From Crossaster papposus (taxonomy: Eukaryota; Echinodermata; Asteroidea; Velatida; Solasteridae), in assembly GCA_037893245.1 (NCBI GenBank), contig JBAIAA010001153.1, positions 372,001-436,000 on the forward strand: a stretch of 64,000 nt of DNA, written 5' to 3'. The notes beneath the pieces were generated by a model, which saw nothing but the letters and a program-made list of their open reading frames with translations, was not told the origin of the DNA and did no database searches. Positions 41,660-51,999 of the stretch are shown here, one piece after another; within the stretch, counting starts at the first letter, position 1, and each line of letters starts with the position of its first letter. The translations under genes and the position numbers were made by a program.

Positions 41660-42200
41660 GAACGTGGTTAGTGCAGTGGTCCGGGTGCCTGGGGTATGGG
41701 GCACGGGTACATATACCCAGCCGGCCGTCAAAACAAACCTGGGTAGTATACATGTATATGTACAGTACGTGACGGGAAACTATTGACTAATGTAGCGTGC
41801 AATGCTGTGAACTTCAACCCTGTGTCGATTATTTTGTGTACGGCGGTATTATGATTATTTGCAGACTGGGGATCATTATCATTTTTCTGTCATACCACTG
41901 GCATTGCCGGTTGTATGGAGACAAGACTATAGGCAGTCGCGCACGCACTAGTCTTAATGGCTTTATCCGCTTCCATAGCGTTCCTTAGTCGCAAAGCCGG
42001 AAGTGATAGTGTTTACAAGGTTTAGACTTAAAAACCACAGTGTGAGCGTTCACATTATTCACTATACTGACCCAGCACGATATGTGGCAGAGGGTACCCC
42101 CCTATTATCCCTATACTTTAAACGCACTCAACACTATTGTAACCTAACCCATCCCCCCTTGAAACCTAAAAGGAATTCCTGAGATTCCGGGAACACAATG
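41660..42200. other. Upstream region of PARP1, nothing firm
   Basis: GC content is moderate with ACATGT words near 41,750. This is the expected promoter area of exon 1b, but no clear CpG island or factor site stands out by eye. Confidence 0.35.
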
Positions 42201-42215
42201 GTCAACACAAAAGAG

Positions 42216-42355
42216 GGGGGTGGGGGGGGGGGGGGGTTATCTGCCACATTCGATGCTTCATATGTTATTCACTGGTGGATCAGCAGGAAGGGAGGTTGTG
42301 AGGTGGGCACAGCTGGCACAGGCGGCACAGGAGGTGCCCCCCCCCCCCCCCCCCC
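42216..42355. repeat. G-rich and C-rich tracts flanking GGCACAGG repeats
   Basis: A G tract (about 42,217-42,236) and a C tract (about 42,338-42,357) flank a short run of GCACAGGCG-type units. Open frames here are artefacts of composition. Confidence 0.85.
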
Positions 42356-42439
42356 CCTCCAGCAATTTGATTTTGTTTATGCCGCAGCGATCAAAGAATA
42401 TAACGCTCGAACTTTACGGTCACTTGTATAGTCCCCTCT

Positions 42440-42655
42440 ACCCTCCCCCCCCCCCCCCCCCCCCCCCCTCTCCCCCTCTCCCCTCTCCTCCCCCCTCTCC
42501 TCTCCCCCCCCCCCTCTTCCCCCCCCCCCCTCCCCCCCCCCCCTCCCCCTCCCTCCCTCCTCCCCTCCCCATCCCCCTCCCTCCCCCTCCCCCTCCCCTC
42601 CCCCTCCTCCCTCCCCCCTCCCTCCCTCCCCGGTCCCCCTCCCCTCCCCCCTCTG
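42440..42655. repeat. Polypyrimidine tract (C/T only), about 210 bp
   Basis: Almost exclusively C and T, in CCCCTCC-type units, for about 210 bp. The opposite strand is G/A only. Such mirror-rich tracts can form triplex or G-quadruplex structures. Poly-Pro and Gly/Arg open frames of up to 158 codons are artefacts. Confidence 0.95.
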
Positions 42656-42900
42656 GCAACTGGTGGCAGTATGGACCAGCCCCCTGTTATTGTTAAACGA
42701 AACTGTACTGCCAAACTGCCCGCGATTGTTTTTGTTCGTACCACATAATGGGCTTATTATTTAAGCGTACTCGCCTATTATCGATGATTTTATTGGCAGG
42801 CTTGGCGTGCCCACGGCCGTATTGAGTACTGAGCACTAGCACTGGGAAGGTCCGATAGCTGATGCGCTTGAGCACTGATTGGATTGATTTTCTGTGATCT

Positions 42901-43141
42901 GAGGCCGATTTCATAAAACATGTAAGCACAAAAAATTGCTTAGCACCAAAAAGTCTTGCTCAATAAAAACAGGTTATCGGCCAAAACGCCACGTGCTTTT
43001 TATTCAAAGCAAAAAACCAGCTGAATACCAGTGACAAACACTAAACATCGACGGAAATTGTAGTTTGTAGCCCTATTTTTTCAAAGGAAGAATTTTCATG
43101 CTAAGCAAATGTTGGTGCTTACACGTTTTATGAAATTGACC
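42901..43141. mobile_element. MITE of the GGGGCCAATTT family, copy 4
   Basis: The left end GAGGCCGATTTCATAAAACA and right end TTTTATGAAATTGACCGC are inverted repeats with a few changes. The interior words TTGCTTAGCA and CAATAAAAACAGGTTA match the other copies. Confidence 0.75.
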
Positions 43142-43427
43142 GCTGGCGGCCACCAGTGGCCAAATGGCTTAGCTAGCTGTGCATCGCGCAATTTGGAAGA
43201 TCCTGGTACGCTACCCAGAATGCCGTGCGTTTTCTTCAAAGAAATATGTGAAGCGCCATTAGACCTTCCCAGTATGAGCAGTCGACACGAACGAAACATT
43301 ACGGCCAGATAGAGCATGCGTAAGTGACCAGCATGACCATCCACGTGAGAGGGTTTAACCAATAGGTAAAGAAGTTTGTATACGCACATGAGTCGAAAAT
43401 TATTATTGAGGGTAAAGTATGTGGTTG

Positions 43428-43560
43428 GCTGATTTTAAACGTACGTTTAAAACCGGCTCACGGGCCTGGGCGAGTTAATTACACGAGCCGAAGGCGAAGG
43501 TCATTTACAATGTTCAGGCCCATAAGCCGGTTTTAAACCTATGTTTTATTCATAAATACT
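43428..43560. mobile_element. Hairpin with loop GAGCCGAAGGCGA, second copy
   Basis: The arms AAACCGGCTCACGGGCCTG and CAGGCCCATAAGCCGGTTT pair around the loop GAGCCGAAGGCGA near 43,484. The flank ATTCATAAATAC is shared with the hairpin at 18,773-18,938. The arm sequences differ between the two copies, but both fold. Confidence 0.65.
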
Positions 43561-44146
43561 TTCGGTAAAATTCGTTTAAAAAGTTAAAATATATGTTTCC
43601 AACGGAGTTTTCTAAAATTATACTGCATAATTTTGTGAAACTACCCTCTAGCTACGCTTATGGTATGATCCTAGCAGGCGTAGCCTCTGGTTCCCAAAAC
43701 AAATAATTCCGACTATTTCTGATGAATTATTAAGAATACACTACTGGGTTTTAGAAACCTTTGCTTCGTCTTCAGCTTCAGTCGGCTTCAGCTTCGGCTT
43801 TGCCTCCAAATTCTGAATCACTGAGAAGCAAATCGAAATACAAACAAATGGGTTTATATTGGTGTGAAATTACACGACATTTATTGCGTATTGAAAATTA
43901 GTTATTGATTATTGATTATCTGTAAAATATTACCTGATAACACGCATTACGATGGTCTGTGGGTTTGCGCTGTGGGCACTGGGCGCGAATATTTTTGTCC
44001 CAAACGTAACTGGCAGATTTCATATATTATTCAGTAGTTTGGATGAGAAGTTATGTTTATTCATCGGAATAAAACATGACGTCGCAGCATTGTTTTTATT
44101 TAGTTAACTATAGTTACATTAAATCAGCTGTTGTCGAGCTGCTATA

Positions 44147-44216
44147 CGTAGTGTAGTGGATAGTGGGATGGGCTATGGATCAACAATCCCTGGTTCGAAT
44201 CCTGCTGTAGGTCACC
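44147..44216 (+). repeat. tRNA-like head in left arm of the palindrome
   Basis: A-box-like TAGTGTAGTGGATAGTGGG and B box TGGTTCGAATCCTGC. The acceptor arm does not close well, so it is a tRNA-derived repeat head. Confidence 0.6.
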
Positions 44217-44524
44217 TCGTTTTTCCTGGTCAAATTGATATCTTTGGAGTTTTTTTAATTTAAGGGAAAAAAAGAGACCTAGAACCTAAGTGTTGTACAG
44301 TGATCAATGCAATTACTGAATAATTCATGAAATCTGCCAGTTATTTTTGGGAAAAAAATATTCGCGCGCCGGGCGGCGAATTCTTTTTTCCCAAACAGGT
44401 TTGCACAATTTCATGAATTATTCAGTAGTTGCGTTGATCGCTGTACAACACTTAGGTTCTAGGTCTCCTTTTCCCCTTAAATTAAAAATACTCTAAAGAT
44501 ATCAATTTGACTAGGAAAAACGAG

Positions 44525-44612
44525 GTGACCTACTACAGCAGGATTCGAACCCGGGATCTTTGATCCATAGCCAATCCCACTATCCACTACACTACGTATA
44601 GCAGCTCGACAA
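44525..44612 (-). repeat. tRNA-like head in right arm of the palindrome
   Basis: The inverted counterpart of 44,147-44,216, with GGGTTCGAATCCTGC on the minus strand and the same A-box-like stretch. Confidence 0.6.
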
Positions 44613-45089
44613 CAGCTGTTCTTTAAAGTGATTTATTGTAAATAGGTAACTAATAACAACAATGCTGTGACGTCATGTTTTATTCCGATGAATAAACATA
44701 ACTTCTCATCCAAACTACTGAATAATTCATGAAATTTTGCAAACCTGTTTGGGAAAAAAAAATTCGCCGCCGGGCGGCGTAGTTTTTTTCCTAGCGTGGT
44801 AAAGGTAATGGGCGTTTCTACACCCCTCGCCTCGTGATTTTTCAGTAGTTTCAACAATAACGCTAAAGCGTGTTATTGCTCAGACAACTAGCTACACGTA
44901 GGTCCAGAGGTAAATTAAAGCACTTTGAAAAACATCTTCTTTCGATATCTTGCAGTAGCAAGGTAGATAATGGGTTAGGTTATAGATCGTACGATTGGGG
45001 TTCGAGTTCGGATGATGATAATTTTTCATTGACTATTTTTGGACTCCAAGCAGCTTATTGTGGGAATGAGTTTAATTTAAGGGAAAGCA

Positions 45090-45486
45090 AGGTTCCGGGA
45101 AGCAATTATTTTTTTCGTACCACTAACGCGTCAGATTTGCCGTTTTATTAGAATGGGATGACTTGAATGCACGGAGACCAAAGCGCGCGCTTCAATTTGA
45201 ATCGATTTTGATACGCGCGGAACGTATGAAGACCAACGACGTTGACAGCCATAATTCACCAAAATAAATGGATACAGTCCTTAGTTAATTGTATACAGTT
45301 TCTAGTTTTTCGTATACACGACTTGTATACCTTTTTCTATTAACCACAATTATTGGTTAATAATCTCATCTGGATAGGGTCTTATAGAAAAAGGTAGTCT
45401 CTGACCAAGTCGTTTTTCAGAATAAAATTAGCCGATCTGACGCGTTAGTGCATGGTACGGGAAAAAAATCGCTTTCGGAACCTAAG
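45090..45486. mobile_element. Element with about 80-bp inverted ends (ACTAACGCGTCAGAT)
   Basis: The left part AGGTTCCGGGAAGCAATTAT ... ACTAACGCGTCAGAT and the right part ATCTGACGCGTTAGT ... TTCGGAACCT are inverted copies with several small differences. About 230 bp of AT-rich sequence with GTATAC words lies between. No ORF was recognised. Confidence 0.6.
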
Positions 45487-48271
45487 TAACTTCCATTTAG
45501 TGTGGTCTGATATGCCCAGTTAGGATAATTGGCCTTTATTATGCTGGGGGAGAAATCACGCAGCCCGTCGCGAATTAAATTTGATGGATGGTGGTATCCA
45601 GACTCGCACAGGTATTTTTGGACACACTGTTGCGGAAAAAAGCCTTGATAATTTCCCTTGACATCGTGCGCATGGGACGAAAACATTTTTTAACGTTTTT
45701 ATTTTGTGCATACAAAAAACAGTTCATGCTGGATAATATTACTTATGGCGATTTTAAGGGGCATCTCTCAAAAAATCTCGGACAAAATGATAGAAAATGA
45801 TCCGAACGTTTGGACCCCTGCACAATGGGGCCACACAGGCGCGGCGCTACAGGGGGGCAGTGGGGGCGGCCGCCACCCTATGATATTTGAAGGGGAAAAA
45901 AGGAGAAGAAAAGGGAGAAGGAGGAGAAGAAGAAGGGGGAAAGGTGGAGGGGGTTGTGTTTGTCTTGCTTATATTTCCAAGAACCCGGATCTGAAAAAAC
46001 ACTGACACACCGAAGACTTTGTGCAGACTGAGGCCCTAAAACGCTAACAACGCTAAAAATGCCATGTTTGACCATCTTATGGGAGTCTGCGCTCCGAGAA
46101 CCTCTCACGGATATTACGTAGGCCTATGACCATCTTTATGAGTACACACGGGTCTTCGGTAATATTCGTAAGGTAAGGTGTGTAAGTCAGTGGACAAGAA
46201 CGGTGTGAATGTGATTGCTTTACTTTGCTTGTACTTAGTTCTAAACTTTGAAATAAAAGCACAAGAACAAACACATGCTATCATTATTTAGGTAAAGTCT
46301 TGCGTTCCTTTAAACTTTTTTGCGATGTCATACGTGGTGTTTGCCACAAAGACTTTAGATTTAAGAGCCTTCTTCGCTTTTCATTGGTCAACAGTTTTTT
46401 GCCCAATAATGCGCATGCGCTGGTAAAGCCGTGTTGTCAATGGAAGACGGGATTCCTGCAATGTGGTCAATTTCAATTTCCGCCCGGTACATCGTGAGTA
46501 TAGGTCGTGCGCTTTATGACGAAGCTTTTCAGACACTTTCGAGGGCAAATCACGAGCAAATCACGACCCGGGATGCTAGAAATGTCAATTTTTTTTTTAA
46601 TTTCTGCCGAACTAAAAACGACTCCCGCAAACAATTGACAACGGCCTTCCGAACCCCCGCGCATGTTTGGCGAACGTTTGGAACCTAAAATAAGAATGTT
46701 GAACTTTGCCATTTTGTTGGCATTCGCATCCTTCGCGAATCATTCGCGTGCCCTGTGAAAAACCAGTATCCCGGCCGCTATGCACCTGTCTATAATCTCT
46801 ATAATCTGTTCAGTAGTTTATGCGTAAGCAAAAAGGTATGTGATATAAATTACTGGTTAACGTGATTGCATTCCAAATTTTCAGTTTACAGATTTAGAGC
46901 ATATAATTAAGACTGTATATTTTTGTTTTATTTAACATGCTGTTACCGATATACAGTAGTGTTATTCCAGACTGATGATTTTTGATAAAGTAATCAATGC
47001 GTTTGCCCCAAAACCTCCCCGCAGATTAGAGTTCCTTATTACTGAATGAAATTAGTGTGGGCTTACAAGCTCAATAGTTATGGTTCTTTAGATTGAAAAT
47101 CATTGTTCTACAAGTGTGCTATTATGTGTTCTAAAAATGTTCAGAACACTTACTACACATGTAAGGCATAGGCCGCGCCTATGTGTTCTAATGCTTTCTA
47201 TGAACACATGCCTGTGTTCAAAAAGCGTAACACCAGAGAACGTCCGAGTTGTTCCGATCAATTCGCAGTGTACGGGGCATGGAAGTCGGTGCCGGTAGCG
47301 AATTATTTTCCGTAGCCAACATTTGAATAGTGATCTTAGAGTCAGCGGAAACGTTCATTATCGATTTCAGATTGTATTAATAATATTCAATACAGTAACG
47401 GTCTTCTATGTGTACGCTCTATATCATATTAGGAATATAGATTGATTCCGTAAGAATTATAGAGGATTAAAATCACATTTCTGGCAGCTCACCCTCTCTA
47501 GTATAGTGGTTAGGTAGATTGACATATTGATCAGTGTTCTGTGGTTCGAATCCCACTCCAGTCTCAGTTAAAAACTGAATTTTACAATATATTTTACAAT
47601 TAATAATCAAAGTAAAAAAATATAACTATTGCTATGTGTTGTGAGAGCCCGAAGCAAATGTTGACTACGGAAACATTATTGCGTCCCGGTAGCTTAATGG
47701 ATGATCCAAAATCATGGTCGGAAAATAAATAAATAACGAACCAAAAGCGTAAAAATGTTGCATAAAATAGCTTCCTTTTCGCTTTGACTTTGATTTTTTT
47801 TCGACTTCGGCGGGGGGCACATTCCCCCTCAGACACCCCCCCCCCCACGCCCCCGCGCTAGTGCGTCGGCTGCCGCTGACGCGCCATATTGTTAACCTTT
47901 TTCGCCCCCCCCCCCTATCAAAATACCCTGGGGCCACAATTCACTTCCGGCTCACGGACCTCATATAAATTATTATTAGATTGAAAAGGTCTATTCTGGA
48001 CATACCTGTATGTACATGTATAGATGATTGTACATGATGTACTTTTCTTTTGTTAACAAGTTACCAATGTACACAAGGTTTACTAACGCCAGCCAAACGC
48101 CACGCCTACCCTTTGTCCTCTATTCTTTAACGAGCTGCAATTCATTTACAAACTGTACATATAAAACGTTGACGCATACGCATTATAAAAGATGGTTTTC
48201 AAACCAAGTACACATACTGTGACTACGTTTCCCACCTCTGAATGTTATAATACCCGAGCCTTTCTTCAATC
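45487..48271. other. Intergenic stretch with one SINE head, otherwise unrecognised
   Basis: Holds a purine-rich GGAGAAGAAG run (45,893-45,955), C tracts near 47,838 and 47,906, and the tRNA-like head at 47,490. Open frames of 60-100 codons have no recognisable domain. Confidence 0.35.
47490..47562 (+). repeat. tRNA-like SINE head
   Basis: A-box-like TAGTATAGTGGTTAGGTAG and a good B box TGGTTCGAATCCCAC. The stems are not all closed, so this is a SINE head or tRNA pseudogene. Confidence 0.6.
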
Positions 48272-48405
48272 ATACTTACCTAGCTCCGGAGGTACCGCGA
48301 TCAGCCAGGCGGTTCTCCCATGGCGATGCCCAGTCATTGCACACAGACGGGTTGACCTGCGTTTGCGTGTGTGATTCCTCCAAACGTGGGGAACTCGGGA
48401 GTACA
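48272..48405 (+). pseudogene. U1 snRNA copy, diverged and truncated before the Sm site
   Basis: It starts ATACTTACCT, the U1 5' end that pairs with 5' splice sites, and continues through GGTACCGCGATCA, GGCGGTTCTCCCA, CATTGCAC (the U1A-binding loop word) and CCAAACGTGGGGAACTCGGG, all in U1 order. The U1-70K loop, normally GATCA-GAAGG, reads GATCAGCCAGG. The sequence stops matching after GGGAGTACA, just where the Sm site AATTTNTGG and the last stem should follow; both are missing. It is therefore a pseudogene. No poly-A tail or target duplication was seen. Confidence 0.75.
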
Positions 48406-49509
48406 ATCAACATCAAGATAGATTGTAGAATAGTTGATTACAAGACACGAGCATCTACATAGTAACGACAACAGCTGATGCGTAATTTTACGTGAACCTG
48501 TGCCCAAATTTATGTTTTGAAATAATTATTTGTTATGCCGGTGTAACATCAATTTTAGACTTTATAAAATACGGACTCATCGGTAGTATTGCGCATGCTT
48601 AGATAGGCGATGATCATGATATAGTTAGGAGAGTGACCAATTAACTAATAATTAACGTTAACTAATAATAGAAGTCCGATTTCCAAAGGAGTATGATACT
48701 CATATCGCACCAGCAACAATGATAAAAGGTCATCACTAGCATGTCACGGCGCGGGAGAAAATACACAAGAGGATGCACTGTACCCTAATTGATCGTGAAG
48801 GGAGAATTTCTACGCGAGCTCATTAACATAAAATGTGCCCCCCCCCCCCCCCCCCCACAATTTGTTTGAAAAAAGAGGCCGTTTGATTAAAGAAAATGGT
48901 GGGATTGTGTAAATACAGCCTAGGATCAACTCCCTGGTTAGTGAGCTAACGGTTGACAAATTACGGTTGAAAAATGGGGTCTCAATTGCCATATAACGTG
49001 GAGGGATGCCATTTGTAAAATGGCTGCGTAAGTATCACTTTTCGGAAGGTGAGTTCCTTTTGGTGTGAATATTAAAAAATATAATTGGCTAACCCGCCAA
49101 AATATTTTATGAAATGGAAAGATAAAGACTAAGACAATAATTAGATTGTTGTTTGAGAAACCCCAGTGATGTCGGTTTTCATGAAACTTGGCCCTGAACT
49201 TTGTTGATTTTACATTGTTTTCAATGGGGCTTTAATTAGGCTAGTGCACCCAAGAGCTCTCCATTGCAATCGCAGATGGAAGACATTTTGAGCGATAAGA
49301 CGGAAATACACATTCATGTTTGAGTTTTGTCTTAGTATTTTTCAAGAAAAAATGAAGAATCACTTGGAGATGGACATTTGGAGGTTTTTTGTTGTTGGTG
49401 TGTTTTCACTGTTTCCTTCCCCCGACGCCTGTATTCCAAAGTAGCCACTGTGTAGTTTGATATATAGTGGCGAATCGCAAGTGAGTCTTGTGACAGTTTA
49501 GGCAGATAA
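48406..49509. other. Intergenic stretch, nothing recognised
   Basis: Holds a C tract at about 48,837-48,856. No coding exon or element end was recognised. Confidence 0.4.
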
Positions 49510-49752
49510 TTATTCTGTGCACAGTCCAGACAGCGACTGCATAGCCTCATTTCCCTCATCACAGATGACCTTTTGTTTGAGTGAGACCTTTTCGACTATT
49601 CCCAGCAAATGGAAGAAAAAAAATTCGTCCTTAAATGCCTGTCTCTGGAAGTACCGTCTCCCATTTGCACACCGGGCAAGGAATTCTTGGCTCATTACCT
49701 CCATACCTGCCAGTGTAGTATTTCTCCAGACAGTTCTCAAAAAAACTGTCAC
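49510..49752 (-). CDS. Uncharacterised 80-codon ORF, possible exon or relic
   Basis: It reads MTVFLRTVWRNTTLAGMEVM, then FLARCANGRRYFQRQAFKDE and KQKVICDEGNEAMQSL. The composition is protein-like, with charged and hydrophobic residues well mixed. No family was recognised. No start context or splice site decides its limits, and the downstream frame (49,332-49,562) may continue it after a frame change. Treat as a weak candidate. Confidence 0.25.
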   Translation of the reverse strand: MTVFLRTVWRNTTLAGMEVMSQEFLARCANGRRYFQRQAFKDEFFFFHLLGIVEKVSLKQKVICDEGNEAMQSLSGLCTE

Positions 49753-50397
49753 TGTCTCGGCATGCCAATGCCATCAAACGCGACATTGATGTCAGCTTCG
49801 GCTACATAATCAGTGCTCTGAGGTATATTTATATATTTATTTGGAAATTCTTTAATTTCTTTTGCACTTTTAACCTCGAATTTTTTTAATCAAACAAAAT
49901 AGTTAGCCTACTTTATAATCTTCCATTCACTGAGAAGCAAATAGAATTAAATGGAGGCAAATGGAAATAGTCTATCTTTTGGGTTCACATCAATAGATTC
50001 AATGTTTCTGAAGCACATCGGGCATCAGAATGTGGCTGGAGATCTCAAAAATCGCCTTAAGCCAAAGACGAAGACGAAGCCAGGGATTTGATAAGGCCTA
50101 ATTCATGTATGGCATGTGCACGATCGATGATGACCACTATTTGTGTGGCGCGCCCTCTATTGAAAGAAAATTTAAGCCGACTTTATAGTTAGGCAGCTCC
50201 GACCCAAGTACAGACGACCACTGCACACAAACCAAGACCCAGTAACTCCTTTGAATTGTAGGCTTTGATTAGTCAGCTGGGACGCTGGGACCCCTTTTGT
50301 AAAATGTTGACATGGATCGGTCTTACGACCAATTGGGATCCAAAATGTCGACAACAACAAAAGTTATTTCCAGTTACTGAATATCGGTTGGATATAG

Positions 50398-50700
50398 GGT
50401 GGCATGGGTGGCTTGTGCGTAAAGCGCTCGCCTCTCACCAATGTGGCTCGGGTTCGATTCCCGGTCTGGATCATATGTGAGTAGAGTTGTGCGTTGGTCC
50501 TTTCCTGTGCCACGATGATTTTTCTCCAGGTCCTCCGGTTTTCCTCCCTCTGGAAAAATCAAACACTTTCGATCTCAGGCTGATGTGCTCCGTATTCATA
50601 ATGGCCGGCTGCCATAGGCGCCTGGCGTGCTAGCGACTCGACCACGTTATATAGCCGCGTCCTTCGCAATTCAGCACACCAGCTGCGAGTAAAGATAATT
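50398..50700 (+). repeat. tRNA-derived SINE, forward copy
   Basis: The head has A box TGGCTTGTGCGTAAAGCGC and B box GGGTTCGATTCCCGG. The body has TTGGTCCTTTCCTGTGCC, TTTTTCTCCAGGTCCTCCGG and TTTTCCTCCCTC. This resembles the conserved central domain of marine deuterostome SINEs (Deu-like), but the family name is from recall. An inverted copy lies at 60,298-60,545. Confidence 0.75.
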
Positions 50701-51489
50701 AACCAATTTATGAAGATTAGCTTGACTAGAACGGAAAATGTTTAATGTTAAACTTAACAGTTAACCCAGACAAGAATGGCTTACATTATATTTCAAACGA
50801 TGATGCAAAAAGAAGACGCCTAACACAAATTGCCTGCGAACTTTCCGATTTGTGGCCCGTGCATCTCGATTTAAATAAGAAAAACGACCGCAGGCAGTGA
50901 GATATATTAGGGGTGACAGTATAGGCCCTAAATAAGTCTACGCATAAAGGATACAACACCGCCGCGCGCACTAGACCATGCGATTCTTTGTTGTAGTGTT
51001 GACTGTTGCATAATGACTATATTCACAAGCGGTGAACAAGAGAGCGAGTTATTCAGACAATACGTGGGCTCATTAGTCCCCAAAACGCAATTTCCACTTC
51101 TAACTTCTTCCCCCTTTGCTCCAGTGTTCTCAAATATGGCTACATATATTTGGGAACCCGGGTTTGTATCGCTTGGTGACTCTTTTGATTTTGACGCAAG
51201 AAATTTAGTAATTTACTTTATTTAATTTCCCGTTGTTAAAATGCCAACCGAATTTAGCTTAATTCGCTAGGTTGGGACTGTCCGCGAAGTCCAGGTTTGC
51301 AACTTACCCGTTAGGTTATAAGCACGGATGGACAGGAAAGGAGGTGGGGTAGGCCGGGAAACCCGAGAGCCCGGAAGAGTCATGGGAATCGGTAATAGGT
51401 TCATTGAGTTGGATCATAAGTCCGTACCCCTAAATGCAATACCACATAACTGTTTGTTTTTCTTTGTTTCATTTTTATTTATTTTTAAA

Positions 51490-51985
51490 ATAAATTTTAA
51501 CGTTTGTGATTGGCTGGCTTCCTGGCTGGCTGTATGGCTCTCTGGTTGCCTAGCTGTTTATTCATTTGGCTGGCTGGTGGTCCGTTGTTATCTGGCTGGT
51601 TGGCTCGTCGATTGGCTGGCTTCCTAGCTGGTTGTGTGGCTCCCTAATGACTGGCTGTGTGGTTCTTTGGATGGCTGGCTGGCTGCCTAGTATACTGTTG
51701 GCTATAGCTGGCGCATGGCCGGCTCGCCGTTTCCTGGCTGGCTGTGTGGCTCCCTAGCTGACTATAGTTGTATGGTTCTTTGTGTGGCTGGCTGGCTGGC
51801 TGGCTAGTGGCCCGTTGGCTATAGCTGGCTGGCTCACCGATTGGCTGGATGGCTCAATGGCTGGCTAGCTGTATGGCTCTTTGGATGGCTGGCTGGCTAG
51901 TGGCCCGTTGACTATAGCTGGCTGGCTGCCCGATTAGCTGGCTTCCTGGCTGTCTGTATATGGTTCTTTGGCTTGCTGTGAGGCT
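51490..51985. repeat. Degenerate GGCT/TGGC tandem repeat, about 500 bp
   Basis: Many units of TGGCTGGC with variants (TGGATGGC, TAGCTGGC, TGGCCCGT). A longer unit of about 100-150 bp containing GGTTCTTTG-ATGGCTGGC recurs three or four times. It is a tetranucleotide-based minisatellite; the Trp/Leu-rich open frames are artefacts. Confidence 0.85.
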
Positions 51986-51999
51986 AGCTCGACCTGATC

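Larger units (their letters stand above)
43925..44880. mobile_element. Compound palindrome with two opposed tRNA-like heads
   Basis: Arms of about 320 bp (44,030-44,348 and 44,395-44,720) are inverted copies around a core with GGGAAAAAAATATTCGCGCG and CCGGGCGGCG. The same GGGAAAAAAA...CGCCGCCGGGCGGCG motif recurs outside both arms (about 43,978-44,012 and 44,750-44,790). Each arm carries a tRNA-like head with B box TGGTTCGAATCCTGC. It has no protein-coding content. Confidence 0.8.

Noticed and set aside
42198-42744. Proline-rich and Gly/Arg-rich open frames up to 158 codons
   Set aside because: They are produced by poly-C and polypyrimidine tracts on the two strands.
51328-51757. A Trp/Leu-rich membrane protein
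   Set aside because: It is the translation of the degenerate GGCT repeat.
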